The notes under the pieces are model-generated. The model worked only from the letters and a program-made list of their open reading frames with translations. It was not told the origin of the DNA and searched no databases. A program made the translations under genes and the position numbers. 58,719 nucleotides of DNA, taken from an uncultured Anaeromassilibacillus sp. Its GTDB lineage: Bacteria > Bacillota > Clostridia > Oscillospirales > Acutalibacteraceae. The stretch lies in the NCBI GenBank assembly GCA_930987725.1, contig CAKNKY010000009.1:1-58719 (forward strand). The letters are read 5' to 3'. Of the stretch, positions 51,373 to 58,719 are shown one piece after another. The stretch's first letter is position 1, and each line of letters starts with the position of its first letter.

Positions 51373-52454
51373 TGCGCCACGCAAACACAGCGATCTTTGT
51401 GCCGCACAACGGCTGCCCGCACCGCTGCAGCTTCTGCAACCAGAACGCCATCACAGGCCAGGCAAAGCAGCCCTCTCCTGCGGACGTGGAACAGGCTGCG
51501 AAACGTGCGGCGGAAACGCTTCCGAAAGGCGTGACCGCGGAGCTGGCTTTTTTTGGGGGCAGCTTCACGGCGATCGAGCGGAACTACATGGTGTCCCTGC
51601 TAAAAGCGGCGCAGCCCTTCCTGCAGGCTGGCGTCTTTTCGGGCATCCGCTGCTCCACCAGGCCGGACTGCATTGACGCTGACATCCTTTCTCTCCTGAA
51701 AGATTACGGCGTGAAAGCGGTAGAACTTGGGGCGCAGAGCATGAATGACGATGTACTGCGCCGCAACAGGCGCGGCCACACGGCAGCGGACGTGGAACGG
51801 GCAGCCGGCCTGATTCGGGCAGCCGGCCTTTCCCTTGGCTTGCAGATGATGGTGGGGCTACCGGGGGACACACCAAACGGCGCATGGGAAACGGCCAGAT
51901 GTCTCGCTGCCCTCGGGCCGGAAACTATGCGTATTTATCCCACCATCATTTTGTCCGGCTCTCTGCTTGCCTCCTGGTATCAGGAGGGGACATACCGCCC
52001 TCTGGAACTTGGGGAAGCGGTGGAGATCTGCGCCGGGCTTCTGTCCTTTTTCGAGGGGGAGTCCATCCGCGTCATTCGGCTTGGGCTGCACAGTTCGCCG
52101 GAACTGGAGCGGGAGAGACTTGCCGGACCCTGGCATCCCGCGTTCCGCGAATTGTGCGAAAGTTTTTTGTATCTGCGGGCTTTTCGCCGGGAGTGGCAGA
52201 AAGCGGAGGAAGTGTGCACGGCTTTTGTGAATCCGCGCGATCTTTCCGCTGCGGTTGGCCAAAAGAGAGGCAATGTGCGCACACTTGAACAGGAGGGCCT
52301 GCACCTTTCCATCCGCACAAAGGAAAATGTGCCGCGCGGATGGGTGGAATGGAAGAAGAACGAAATCATACGACGCTGCTGCATTTTTGATCGGCCGGGT
52401 CAAGGAGCACAAAATGTATCTGATGCAAAGGAGGAAGTAGCTGTTTGCGGTTAA
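51372..52454 (+). CDS. Radical SAM protein (Elp3-like branch)
   Basis: The protein has 360 residues and the radical SAM cluster motif Cys15-x3-Cys19-x2-Cys22 (CPHRCSFC). It continues with FFGGSFTAI and with VELGAQSMNDDVL and LGLQMMVGLPGDTP, the pattern of the Elp3/MiaB-like partial TIM barrel. It has no acetyltransferase domain, so it is not Elp3 proper. This gene is commonly found between rnc and smc in Clostridia, with no assigned function. Its end overlaps the smc start by ten bases. The substrate is unknown. Confidence 0.85.
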   Translation: MRHANTAIFVPHNGCPHRCSFCNQNAITGQAKQPSPADVEQAAKRAAETLPKGVTAELAFFGGSFTAIERNYMVSLLKAAQPFLQAGVFSGIRCSTRPDCIDADILSLLKDYGVKAVELGAQSMNDDVLRRNRRGHTAADVERAAGLIRAAGLSLGLQMMVGLPGDTPNGAWETARCLAALGPETMRIYPTIILSGSLLASWYQEGTYRPLELGEAVEICAGLLSFFEGESIRVIRLGLHSSPELERERLAGPWHPAFRELCESFLYLRAFRREWQKAEEVCTAFVNPRDLSAAVGQKRGNVRTLEQEGLHLSIRTKENVPRGWVEWKKNEIIRRCCIFDRPGQGAQNVSDAKEEVAVCG

Positions 52455-55400
52455 AATCTCTGGAACTACAAGGGTTCAAGACGTTTCCCGATAAAACGCT
52501 GCTCACCTTTGACAATGGTGTCACAGCCGTGGTGGGGCCAAACGGCAGCGGAAAAAGCAACATAGCAGATGCCATCCGCTGGGTTCTCGGCGAACAATCG
52601 GCAAGAGCGCTCCGCTGCACACGCATGGAAGGGCTGATCTTTAACGGCACGCCGAACCGCAAAGCGCAGGGCTTTGCGGAGGTAACGCTGACCATTGACA
52701 ACAGCGATCGAAAGCTTGCCTTTGACAGCGACGAGGTGGCCGTCACCCGCCGGTATTATCGCTCCGGTGAAAGTGAATACCGGCTGAATCATGCCTCCGT
52801 GCGCCTGCGCGATGTAACCGAGCTGTTTCTCGACACCGGCCTCGGGCGCGATGGGTATTCCATGATTGGGCAAGGGAAAATAGACGCCATTGTGGCTGCC
52901 CGCAGCGATGATAGACGCGAAATCTTTGAGGAAGCCGCCGGTATTGCGCGGTTTCGCTTCCGAAAGGAGGACGCAGAATCGCGTCTGGCGCGCGCAGAAG
53001 ACAATCTGCTCCGCTTGCATGACATCCTCGCCGAACTGGAAAGCCGTCTGGGGCCTCTAAAGGAGCAATCCGAAAAGGCTCAGCAGTTTCTTCAGCTTTC
53101 GGAGGAAAAGCGAACGCTGGAAATCGGCCTCTGGCTGGACACGCTGGAGCGTTCCGGCCGCATTCTGCGGGAACATGATGACAAAATTCTGATCGCCCGA
53201 GGTCAATATGAGGACGCGCAGAAAGCAGTGGATGAGATCGATGCGGAAATCAACCGCGTCTTTCAGGAAAGCACTGCATGCGTGGCGCGCGCGGACGAGC
53301 TGCGCCAGGAGAGCGCCCGCCGGGAGGAAGCTGCAGCCCGGAAAGACGGTGAGGCTTCCGTGTTGGAAAACGATGTGCTCCACACAAGGGAAACCGTAGC
53401 ACGCCTGGAACGGGAGATGGAAACCGCCCGAAAATCGGACGAAGATACGGCAGCTGAGATCAAAGAAAAACAGGAAGCATATAGCCGAAACGAAAAAGAG
53501 ACAAAGCGCACGGAAGCAGAGCAGCAGCAACTTCAAAAGAAACTGGATGAGCTTCGCAGCGGCATGGATGAACAGTCCGGACGCATCGCTGATCTGAACC
53601 GGCAAGTATCGGATTGTTCCGCCCGATCCACGGAACTTCGCGTGGAGATCTCAAAAGCGTCCTCCACGGCGGAAGAACTGCGCAGCCGCCGGCAGACGGC
53701 ACAGGCCTCCCGGGCGGAAAAAACGCAGCGGCGCGCGGAATGGGAAAAAGAGCAGGCAAAAGCGGAACGCGGGGAAAAAGAGACAACGGCCCGGGCGGAA
53801 TCGCTCCGCAATGCCGTGCGCGGCCATGAGCTGCGTTTGCAGGGCCGCCGCAAAAAAGCGGAGGAGGCGCGGGCAAGGTGTGATTCCCTTCACCTCGACA
53901 CGGAGGAGCGCGAGCGGCGCGCCCGCCTGCTCGAGGATCTCGAGCGAAACATGGAAGGCTTTTCCCAGAGCGTAAAAACAGTGATGCGCGAAACGAAGCG
54001 GGGAAATCTGGGCGGCATTCACGGCCCCGTTTCCCAGTTGATTGAAGTTCCGCAGCGGTATTCCGTCGCCATTGAGACGGCACTCGGCGCTTCCATGCAA
54101 CATATCATTGTGAGCACGGAACGCGACGCCAAGCTGGCAATCGAATTGCTGAAACGCCGCAGCGCCGGCCGCGCTACCTTCCTGCCCGTTTCCACCATCC
54201 ACGGTTCCCTGCTGCGGGAACGAGGGCTGGAAGAAAGCCCCGGCTTTGTGGGAATCGCCGGCACACTGTGCCGGTGCAAGCCGGAATATGAGGAGATTCT
54301 GCGTTCCCTGCTCGGCCGCATCGTCGTGGCGGAGGATTTGGACAGCGCCATTGCCATTGCCAAGCGGTTTTCCTATCGGTTCCGTGTCGTCACGCTTGAC
54401 GGCCAGGTTGTCAATGCGGGTGGTTCCCTCACAGGCGGTTCCTATTCCCGCAACGCAGGGCTTCTGAGCCGTCGTGCCGAAATTGAGCGGTTTCGCTCCG
54501 AGGCTGCTGAACTTGCCGCGCAGACAGAACAGGCGCAGGCTGCCTGGAAAGCACTGCAGCAGGAAGCTGCTCAGGAGGAGGCCGCACTGACGGCAGCCCG
54601 TGCGGAGCTTTCCGCGGCGCAGGAGGAGCTCGTGCGCTGGCAGTCTGCGCGGGAAAGCGCAGGCACTGCACTGGCGTCTCTCCTTCTGGACGAAACTTCT
54701 CTGAAAGAGGAGATGGAAGCCACTGCTTTTCGCCTTGCCGAACTGGAAACGGCACAGAAAAAGGCGGAAGCAGAGGAGGAAGCATGCGGAGCGCAATTGC
54801 GATCTTTCCAGGAACAGCTCTCCCTGCTGCACAGCCAGCGCGACGAGCGGAATCGTGCCTGGGAGGAGCAATCTGAGCAGCTGCAGGCGAACAGAATGCG
54901 TCTGTTGGAACTCCGGAAGGACGGCGCCGCCCTGCAGGAGCGCATTGAAGAGCTGGAACGGCAGCGCACCGGCCATCAAAACCGCACAGAGGAACTCGAG
55001 CAAGAGAAACGGGATGCGGAAACGGCAATTGAACGGCTCTTTGAAAAGACAGAAGCTCTGCACAAAGAGGCAGCCTTGCTCCGCGCACAGGCCAAACAGG
55101 CCGATGAGGCAGCAAAACAATCTGCCGCCCGCCGGGTGGAGCTGGAAGGAACGGCAACCCAGCTGCGCACTAAGGAACGCGATCGCTCTGCAGAGCGGGA
55201 AAACGCCGGACACGAGCTGGCCAGACTGGAGGAGCGCCGTGCAAACCTGCAGAAGGAATACGACGAGATCACCTCGCAGCTGTGGGAAGAATATGGGCTG
55301 ACACGGCGGGAGGCGGAGCAATCCTGTTCCCGCCCGGAAGACGCGCAGCAGGCGCGCCGCCGCCTGAACGAGGTGAAATCCTCCATCAAAGCGCTCGGCT

Positions 55401-56026
55401 CCGTCAATGTGGGGGCCGTGGAGGAATACAAGGAAGTCAGCACGCGCCACCGGTTCCTCAGCTCCCAGATCGCAGATGCGGAAGCCAGCAGGGACAGCCT
55501 GCTGCACCTGATCGCGGATCTGACCAGCCAGATGCGCGAACTGTTCCTGGAGCGATTTGCTGAGATTGGCCGTCACTTCAGCGAGGTGTTCCGTGAACTG
55601 TTTGGCGGGGGCTCCGCCGAGCTCTCTCTGAGCGAACCGCAGAATGTACTGGAGAGCGGCGTGGAAATCACTGTGCAGCCGCCGGGAAAAATCGTGAACA
55701 ACCTGGAAAGCCTTTCGGGCGGAGAGAAAGCGCTGGTCGCCATTTCGCTCTATTTTGCCATCATGAAAGTGAACCCACCGCCTTTCTGCGTGCTGGACGA
55801 AATCGAGGCCGCCCTTGACGACGTGAACGTGACGCGCTTTGCCGCTTATCTGCGCCGCATTCAGGCACACACGCAGTTCATCGCCATCACGCACCGGCGC
55901 GGCACGATGGAAGCGGCAGACGTGCTTTACGGCGTCACCATGCAGGATGAAGGCGTTTCCAAGCTGCTGAAAATGTCAGCGGCCGAGATTGAAGAATACC
56001 TGCAGGCAGCACAGAAGAAAGGCTAA
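52445..56026 (+). CDS. smc: Chromosome segregation protein SMC
   Basis: SMC is the ATPase of condensin, which organises the chromosome. The 1193-residue protein has Walker A GPNGSGKSN (31-39), long coiled coils (about 170-500 and 670-1010), a hinge (about 525-665) and the C-terminal ATPase half with signature LSGGEKALVAISL near 1089 and Walker B FCVLDEIEAALDD near 1115. The start is TTG at 52445, with AAAGGAGG upstream, inside the end of the radical SAM gene. The gene pairs with ftsY downstream as in most Firmicutes, but ftsY has its own promoter. Confidence 0.97.
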   Translation: MRLKSLELQGFKTFPDKTLLTFDNGVTAVVGPNGSGKSNIADAIRWVLGEQSARALRCTRMEGLIFNGTPNRKAQGFAEVTLTIDNSDRKLAFDSDEVAVTRRYYRSGESEYRLNHASVRLRDVTELFLDTGLGRDGYSMIGQGKIDAIVAARSDDRREIFEEAAGIARFRFRKEDAESRLARAEDNLLRLHDILAELESRLGPLKEQSEKAQQFLQLSEEKRTLEIGLWLDTLERSGRILREHDDKILIARGQYEDAQKAVDEIDAEINRVFQESTACVARADELRQESARREEAAARKDGEASVLENDVLHTRETVARLEREMETARKSDEDTAAEIKEKQEAYSRNEKETKRTEAEQQQLQKKLDELRSGMDEQSGRIADLNRQVSDCSARSTELRVEISKASSTAEELRSRRQTAQASRAEKTQRRAEWEKEQAKAERGEKETTARAESLRNAVRGHELRLQGRRKKAEEARARCDSLHLDTEERERRARLLEDLERNMEGFSQSVKTVMRETKRGNLGGIHGPVSQLIEVPQRYSVAIETALGASMQHIIVSTERDAKLAIELLKRRSAGRATFLPVSTIHGSLLRERGLEESPGFVGIAGTLCRCKPEYEEILRSLLGRIVVAEDLDSAIAIAKRFSYRFRVVTLDGQVVNAGGSLTGGSYSRNAGLLSRRAEIERFRSEAAELAAQTEQAQAAWKALQQEAAQEEAALTAARAELSAAQEELVRWQSARESAGTALASLLLDETSLKEEMEATAFRLAELETAQKKAEAEEEACGAQLRSFQEQLSLLHSQRDERNRAWEEQSEQLQANRMRLLELRKDGAALQERIEELERQRTGHQNRTEELEQEKRDAETAIERLFEKTEALHKEAALLRAQAKQADEAAKQSAARRVELEGTATQLRTKERDRSAERENAGHELARLEERRANLQKEYDEITSQLWEEYGLTRREAEQSCSRPEDAQQARRRLNEVKSSIKALGSVNVGAVEEYKEVSTRHRFLSSQIADAEASRDSLLHLIADLTSQMRELFLERFAEIGRHFSEVFRELFGGGSAELSLSEPQNVLESGVEITVQPPGKIVNNLESLSGGEKALVAISLYFAIMKVNPPPFCVLDEIEAALDDVNVTRFAAYLRRIQAHTQFIAITHRRGTMEAADVLYGVTMQDEGVSKLLKMSAAEIEEYLQAAQKKG

Positions 56027-56042
56027 GCCACGCAATCCGTTC

Positions 56043-56071
56043 TTGACGGTGCGGCGGTTCGGCAGTACAAT
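56043..56071 (+). promoter_or_regulatory. Sigma-A promoter of ftsY
   Basis: TTGACG (56043-56048), 17 bases, TACAAT (56066-56071), starting 17 bases after the smc stop. Confidence 0.75.
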
Positions 56072-56138
56072 AGACAGGATAGAAAAGAGGGACGGTGTTC
56101 TCATCCGACCGTTTCCCTTTGATAAAGCGAGGAACAAT

Positions 56139-57056
56139 ATGGGACTGTTTTCGAAAATCAAGGAAGGCCTCAAAAAGACACGGGATTCTGTCAGCTCTTC
56201 CATTGAGAAGATGCTGCACTCCTTCCAGAAAATCGACGAGGATCTTTTTGAAGAACTGGAAGAAATCCTGGTATTGGGGGATGTGGGCGTCCCCACAGCC
56301 GAGCGCATCTGCGAGGAATGCCGCCGCCAGGTAAAAGAACGCCACATCTCTGATCCGAACGAAATTTACGGGCTGATCCGTGACATCACGGCAGAGATGA
56401 TGCGGGGCGGGGAAGAGCTGAACCTCTCCACCAAACCGTCCGTCGTCCTGGTCATCGGCGTCAACGGCGTGGGAAAAACTACGACGATTGGGAAGCTTGC
56501 CTATCGCCTGAAGCAGGAGGGCAGACAGGTGATCCTGGCCGCGGCAGACACGTTCCGTGCTGCCGCCATTGAACAACTTGAGATCTGGGCTGATCGAAGC
56601 GGCTGCGATCTGGTCAAGCAGGCGGAAGGAAGCGATCCCGCCAGTGTTGTCTTTGATGCCATCGCTGCAGCAAAGGCACGCGGTGCAGACGTGGTCATCT
56701 GCGACACGGCCGGCCGTCTGCACAACAAAAAGAACCTGATGGCAGAGCTTGCCAAAATCAACCGCATCATTGACCGCGAGCTTCCCGGCGCCGCGAAGGA
56801 AGTCCTGCTTGTGCTTGACGCGGCCACCGGACAGAACGCCGTCAACCAGGCACGCGAATTTCAACATGCTGCGAACATTACAGGGATTGTACTCACAAAG
56901 CTGGACGGCACGCCCAAAGGCGGCGTCGTGATTGCCATTCGGGAAGAGCTGAAAATTCCCGTCAAGTTCATCGGCGTAGGAGAACAGCTTGACGACCTGC
57001 AGCCTTTTGACGCCAATGAATTTGCGAAGGCTCTTTTTGAACAGGAGACAGCGTGA
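56139..57056 (+). CDS. ftsY: Signal recognition particle receptor FtsY
   Basis: FtsY is the membrane docking GTPase for SRP. The 305-residue protein has only a short amphipathic N-terminus (GLFSKIKEGLKKTRDS) and no long acidic A domain, as usual in Gram-positives. The NG domain shows GVNGVGKTTTIGKLA (P-loop near 107), DTAGRL near 189, and TKLDGTPKGG near 253. The ATG at 56139 is preceded by GAGGAACA. The frame is open upstream into the smc gap, but this is the accepted start. Confidence 0.95.
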   Translation: MGLFSKIKEGLKKTRDSVSSSIEKMLHSFQKIDEDLFEELEEILVLGDVGVPTAERICEECRRQVKERHISDPNEIYGLIRDITAEMMRGGEELNLSTKPSVVLVIGVNGVGKTTTIGKLAYRLKQEGRQVILAAADTFRAAAIEQLEIWADRSGCDLVKQAEGSDPASVVFDAIAAAKARGADVVICDTAGRLHNKKNLMAELAKINRIIDRELPGAAKEVLLVLDAATGQNAVNQAREFQHAANITGIVLTKLDGTPKGGVVIAIREELKIPVKFIGVGEQLDDLQPFDANEFAKALFEQETA

Positions 57057-57119
57057 GCCTAACAGGATTCAGGCACTGGCCTGCAAATGGGGACGGGATC
57101 CGTTTGAGAGGAAGGAAGA

Positions 57120-57707
57120 ATGGTTTTGAAAACGTTTGTCATGGCCACTCACAACAAACACAAGATCACGGAGCTGCAGCGCATTCTGGAGCCGCTGGGA
57201 ATCCAGGTGACCACAGCTGAGTTGCCGGAAGTGGAGGAGACAGGCACCACCTTTGAGGAAAATGCACAGCTCAAGGCTCGTTCTGCTTGCCGCGCAACCG
57301 GTTTGCCCAGCGTGGCGGATGACTCCGGCATTTCCGTGGATGCACTCGGCGGCGCGCCGGGCGTGTATTCCGCCCGATATGCCGGCCCGGATGCCACTGA
57401 CGCTGATCGGAATCAAAAACTGCTCTGTGAACTGCAGGACACGCCGGATGAAAAGAGGACGGCACGTTTTGTAAGCGCAATCTGCTGTGCCTTTCCCGAC
57501 GGGGACGAAATTACCGTGACCGGTGTCTGCGAAGGGCGTGTGGCCCGCTCACCTCGCGGGGAAGATGGATTCGGCTATGATCCCATTTTCCTTGTGGAAA
57601 AAAAGACATATGCGGAACTGAGCCCATCCGAAAAGGATGCCGTCAGTCACCGCGGCAAGGCGCTGCGCCAGCTTGCGGAACGGCTGCGGGAACATGGCTA
57701 TGAATAA
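57120..57707 (+). CDS. rdgB: XTP/dITP diphosphatase (non-canonical purine NTP pyrophosphatase)
   Basis: This house-cleaning enzyme hydrolyses ITP, dITP and XTP. The 195-residue protein shows MATHNKHKITELQRIL (8-23), VADDSGISVDALGGAPGVYS (the conserved purine pocket and metal site), and EDGFGYDPIF. GAGGAAGGAA precedes the ATG. It is part of the rdgB-CRM-nadD cluster that usually lies near rnc or nadD in Clostridia. Confidence 0.94.
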   Translation: MVLKTFVMATHNKHKITELQRILEPLGIQVTTAELPEVEETGTTFEENAQLKARSACRATGLPSVADDSGISVDALGGAPGVYSARYAGPDATDADRNQKLLCELQDTPDEKRTARFVSAICCAFPDGDEITVTGVCEGRVARSPRGEDGFGYDPIFLVEKKTYAELSPSEKDAVSHRGKALRQLAERLREHGYE

Positions 57708-57725
57708 AAGAAAGAGGTTGTTCTG

Positions 57726-58037
57726 ATGTTGACAAGCAAACAACGTGCTTACCTGCGCTCGCTTGCCGTGGATCTGGATACGGTGCTGATGGTGGGGAAG
57801 GGCGGCCTTTCTCCGGCTTTGATCAAACAGGCGGATGATGCGCTGGAAGCGCGGGAACTTATCAAAGGAAAGGTCCTGCAGGAGACAAGCCCCATCTCCG
57901 CGCGGGATGCCGCCGAGCAGATCGGCTCCGCCACCTCTTCCGAGGTGGTGCAGGTGATCGGTTCGAAATTTGTTCTGTTCCGCCAGAAGAAAAAGGATTC
58001 TGCCATTCAGCTTCCCAGGGCGGCCAGACAGGTGTGA
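57726..58037 (+). CDS. CRM-domain RNA-binding protein (YhbY family)
   Basis: This 103-residue CRM domain protein is associated with 50S assembly in bacteria. The motif GKGGLSPALIKQADDALEARELIK and the following IGSATSSEVVQVIGSKFVLFR are diagnostic of the YhbY/YqeI family. AGAGGT precedes the ATG. Its stop overlaps the nadD GTG, so the pair is translationally linked. Confidence 0.93.
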   Translation: MLTSKQRAYLRSLAVDLDTVLMVGKGGLSPALIKQADDALEARELIKGKVLQETSPISARDAAEQIGSATSSEVVQVIGSKFVLFRQKKKDSAIQLPRAARQV

Positions 58038-58654
58038 GCGGGAAACGTTTGGGGGTGTTTGGCGGCACCTTCAATCCCATTCATCTGGGGCATCTTCACA
58101 TTGCGCAGGAATTTGCCCGCCTGCTGTCCCTCGATGAGGTGCTGCTGATTCCGGCTGCTGTGCCGCCGCACAAGGCGGCGAAGGATCTTGCTCCCGGGGA
58201 AATCCGGTTGGAGCTTTGCCGGTTGGCTGTGCAGGAACAGCCGCTCTGCAGCGTGAGCGATGTAGAACTGCGACGCGGCGGAAAAAGCTATACTGCCGAC
58301 ACGCTTCATATCTTGTCTGAAGAACGGCCGAAGGATCATTTATATCTGTTGATGGGAGAAGATATGTTTCTTACTCTGCAGGAGTGGCGCAGACCGGAAG
58401 AAATCTGGAGCACGGCAGACATCTGTGCCGCTCCGCGCAGCCGGGACGCTTCTGAAAAACTGCAGGCCCAGAAGCAGGCGCTGGAAGCACGCGGGGCGCG
58501 CGTGCACCTGTGTCCCATTTCCTTTCTGCCCATTTCCTCCACCCTGGTACGGGAGACCGTGCGGAAAGGGAAACCGATTGACAAACTGGTGCCGTGGTCA
58601 GTGGCATCTTATATTGCGGCACACAGCCTCTACCGGATTACGGAAGAGGCGTAA
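58034..58654 (+). CDS. nadD: Nicotinate-nucleotide adenylyltransferase
   Basis: NadD adenylates nicotinate mononucleotide in NAD synthesis. The 206-residue protein has the nucleotidyltransferase motif GGTFNPIHLGHLHIAQEF (10-27), VPPHKAAKDLAPGE, LLMGEDMFLTLQEWRRPEEI and the C-terminal ISSTLVRETVRKGKPI (ISSTxVR). The start is GTG at 58034, overlapping the CRM gene. In many Firmicutes yqeK and rsfS follow; the window ends before that can be seen. Confidence 0.95.
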   Translation: MSGKRLGVFGGTFNPIHLGHLHIAQEFARLLSLDEVLLIPAAVPPHKAAKDLAPGEIRLELCRLAVQEQPLCSVSDVELRRGGKSYTADTLHILSEERPKDHLYLLMGEDMFLTLQEWRRPEEIWSTADICAAPRSRDASEKLQAQKQALEARGARVHLCPISFLPISSTLVRETVRKGKPIDKLVPWSVASYIAAHSLYRITEEA

Positions 58655-58708
58655 AGATTTTGTGAAAAGTCCAATGGTATTAAGTCAAGAGGGTGATGCA
58701 AGGAAAAA

Positions 58709-58719
58709 TTGAGTAAAAC
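58709..58719 (+). CDS. Possible start of the next gene, cut by the window edge
   Basis: After the nadD stop, 58655-58708 shows no gene. AGGA (58701-58704) precedes TTG at 58709 with codons for Ser-Lys following, which could be a start. An ATG at 58696 gives only six codons. Too little is visible to identify a product. Confidence 0.2.

Noticed and set aside
53651-55894. A 747-codon minus-strand frame opposite smc
   Set aside because: It is a Leu/Phe/Arg-rich shadow of the Glu- and Arg-rich coiled coil of SMC. No start signal or domain.
1-58719. tRNA, rRNA, CRISPR arrays, prophage or integrative element genes
   Set aside because: No cloverleaf-like sequence, repeat-spacer pattern, integrase, recombinase or phage structural gene was seen on either strand by reading; a covariance-model scan was not possible.

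Overview
The window is a chromosomal segment from a low-copy-repeat, moderately GC-rich (by eye roughly 55-58 % GC) endospore-forming member of the Clostridia, most likely an Oscillospirales/Ruminococcaceae-type bacterium. The grounds are strong AGGAGG-type ribosome binding sites, a spoIIR gene, AddAB rather than RecBCD, a V/A-type ATPase operon, an infC-rpmI-rplT operon with a Firmicutes-style attenuated leader, and the UPF0210/ACT pair. No rRNA, tRNA, CRISPR or complete insertion sequence is visible. Coding density is about 95 % and no gene-free stretch exceeds 300 bases. The genus is an inference and cannot be fixed from motifs alone.

Layout. Positions 1-55 hold an inverted repeat resembling an IS3-type end. 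126-2165 (minus) is a small sugar operon (aldose epimerase, ROK glucokinase). 2371-5134 (plus) carries a membrane sugar-phosphate transferase, TcdA and a GT4 glycosyltransferase, closed by a terminator. Two tiny related genes lie on the minus strand (5191-5578). RecQ follows at 5728-7263. 7460-15202 is one long plus-strand run from a good promoter to a strong terminator: Wzx-type flippase, HAD phosphatase, aromatic-acid-exporter-like membrane protein, left-handed beta-helix protein, pyridoxamine kinase, FHA-SEDS fusion and a class B-like penicillin-binding protein. 15395-16036 is a free-standing phosphoribosyltransferase-like gene with its own promoter and terminator, followed by a methyltransferase.

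16811-25683 (minus) is a complete nine-gene V/A-type ATPase operon (order of transcription H, C, I, K, F, E, A, B, D) with a strong promoter at 25820-25848 and a bidirectional terminator at its end. 25912-27559 (minus) is the UPF0210 protein and its ACT-domain partner. It is divergent from a response regulator, ABC transporter (ATPase and permease) and histidine kinase set (27724-31157).

31382-42602 (plus) starts with an Lrp/AsnC regulator translationally coupled to an aminotransferase and a DUF362 ferredoxin-like protein. It continues through ispE, spoIIR (with a candidate sigma-F promoter), addB and addA. 42612-43981 is the IF3-L35-L20 operon, with consensus promoter, attenuator leader and a non-canonical ATT start for infC. 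44098-58654 is a housekeeping run: a SpoU-type rRNA methyltransferase, dprA, topA, trmFO, plsX, rnc, a radical SAM protein, smc, ftsY, rdgB, a CRM-domain RNA-binding protein and nadD. Many of these genes overlap by ATGA or similar junctions.

The most interesting material beyond routine housekeeping is: (i) the PRTase-like lone gene whose PRPP loop lacks the usual acidic pair; (ii) the FHA-SEDS fusion paired with a PBP; (iii) the regulator/aminotransferase/DUF362 operon; (iv) a sensor kinase with no extracellular sensor region next to an ABC transporter; (v) the two micro-paralogues next to recQ; (vi) a shortened RecQ; and (vii) several structured non-coding elements (infC leader, pre-atpA hairpin, dprA-topA 20-bp stem, palindrome beside the ATPase promoter).
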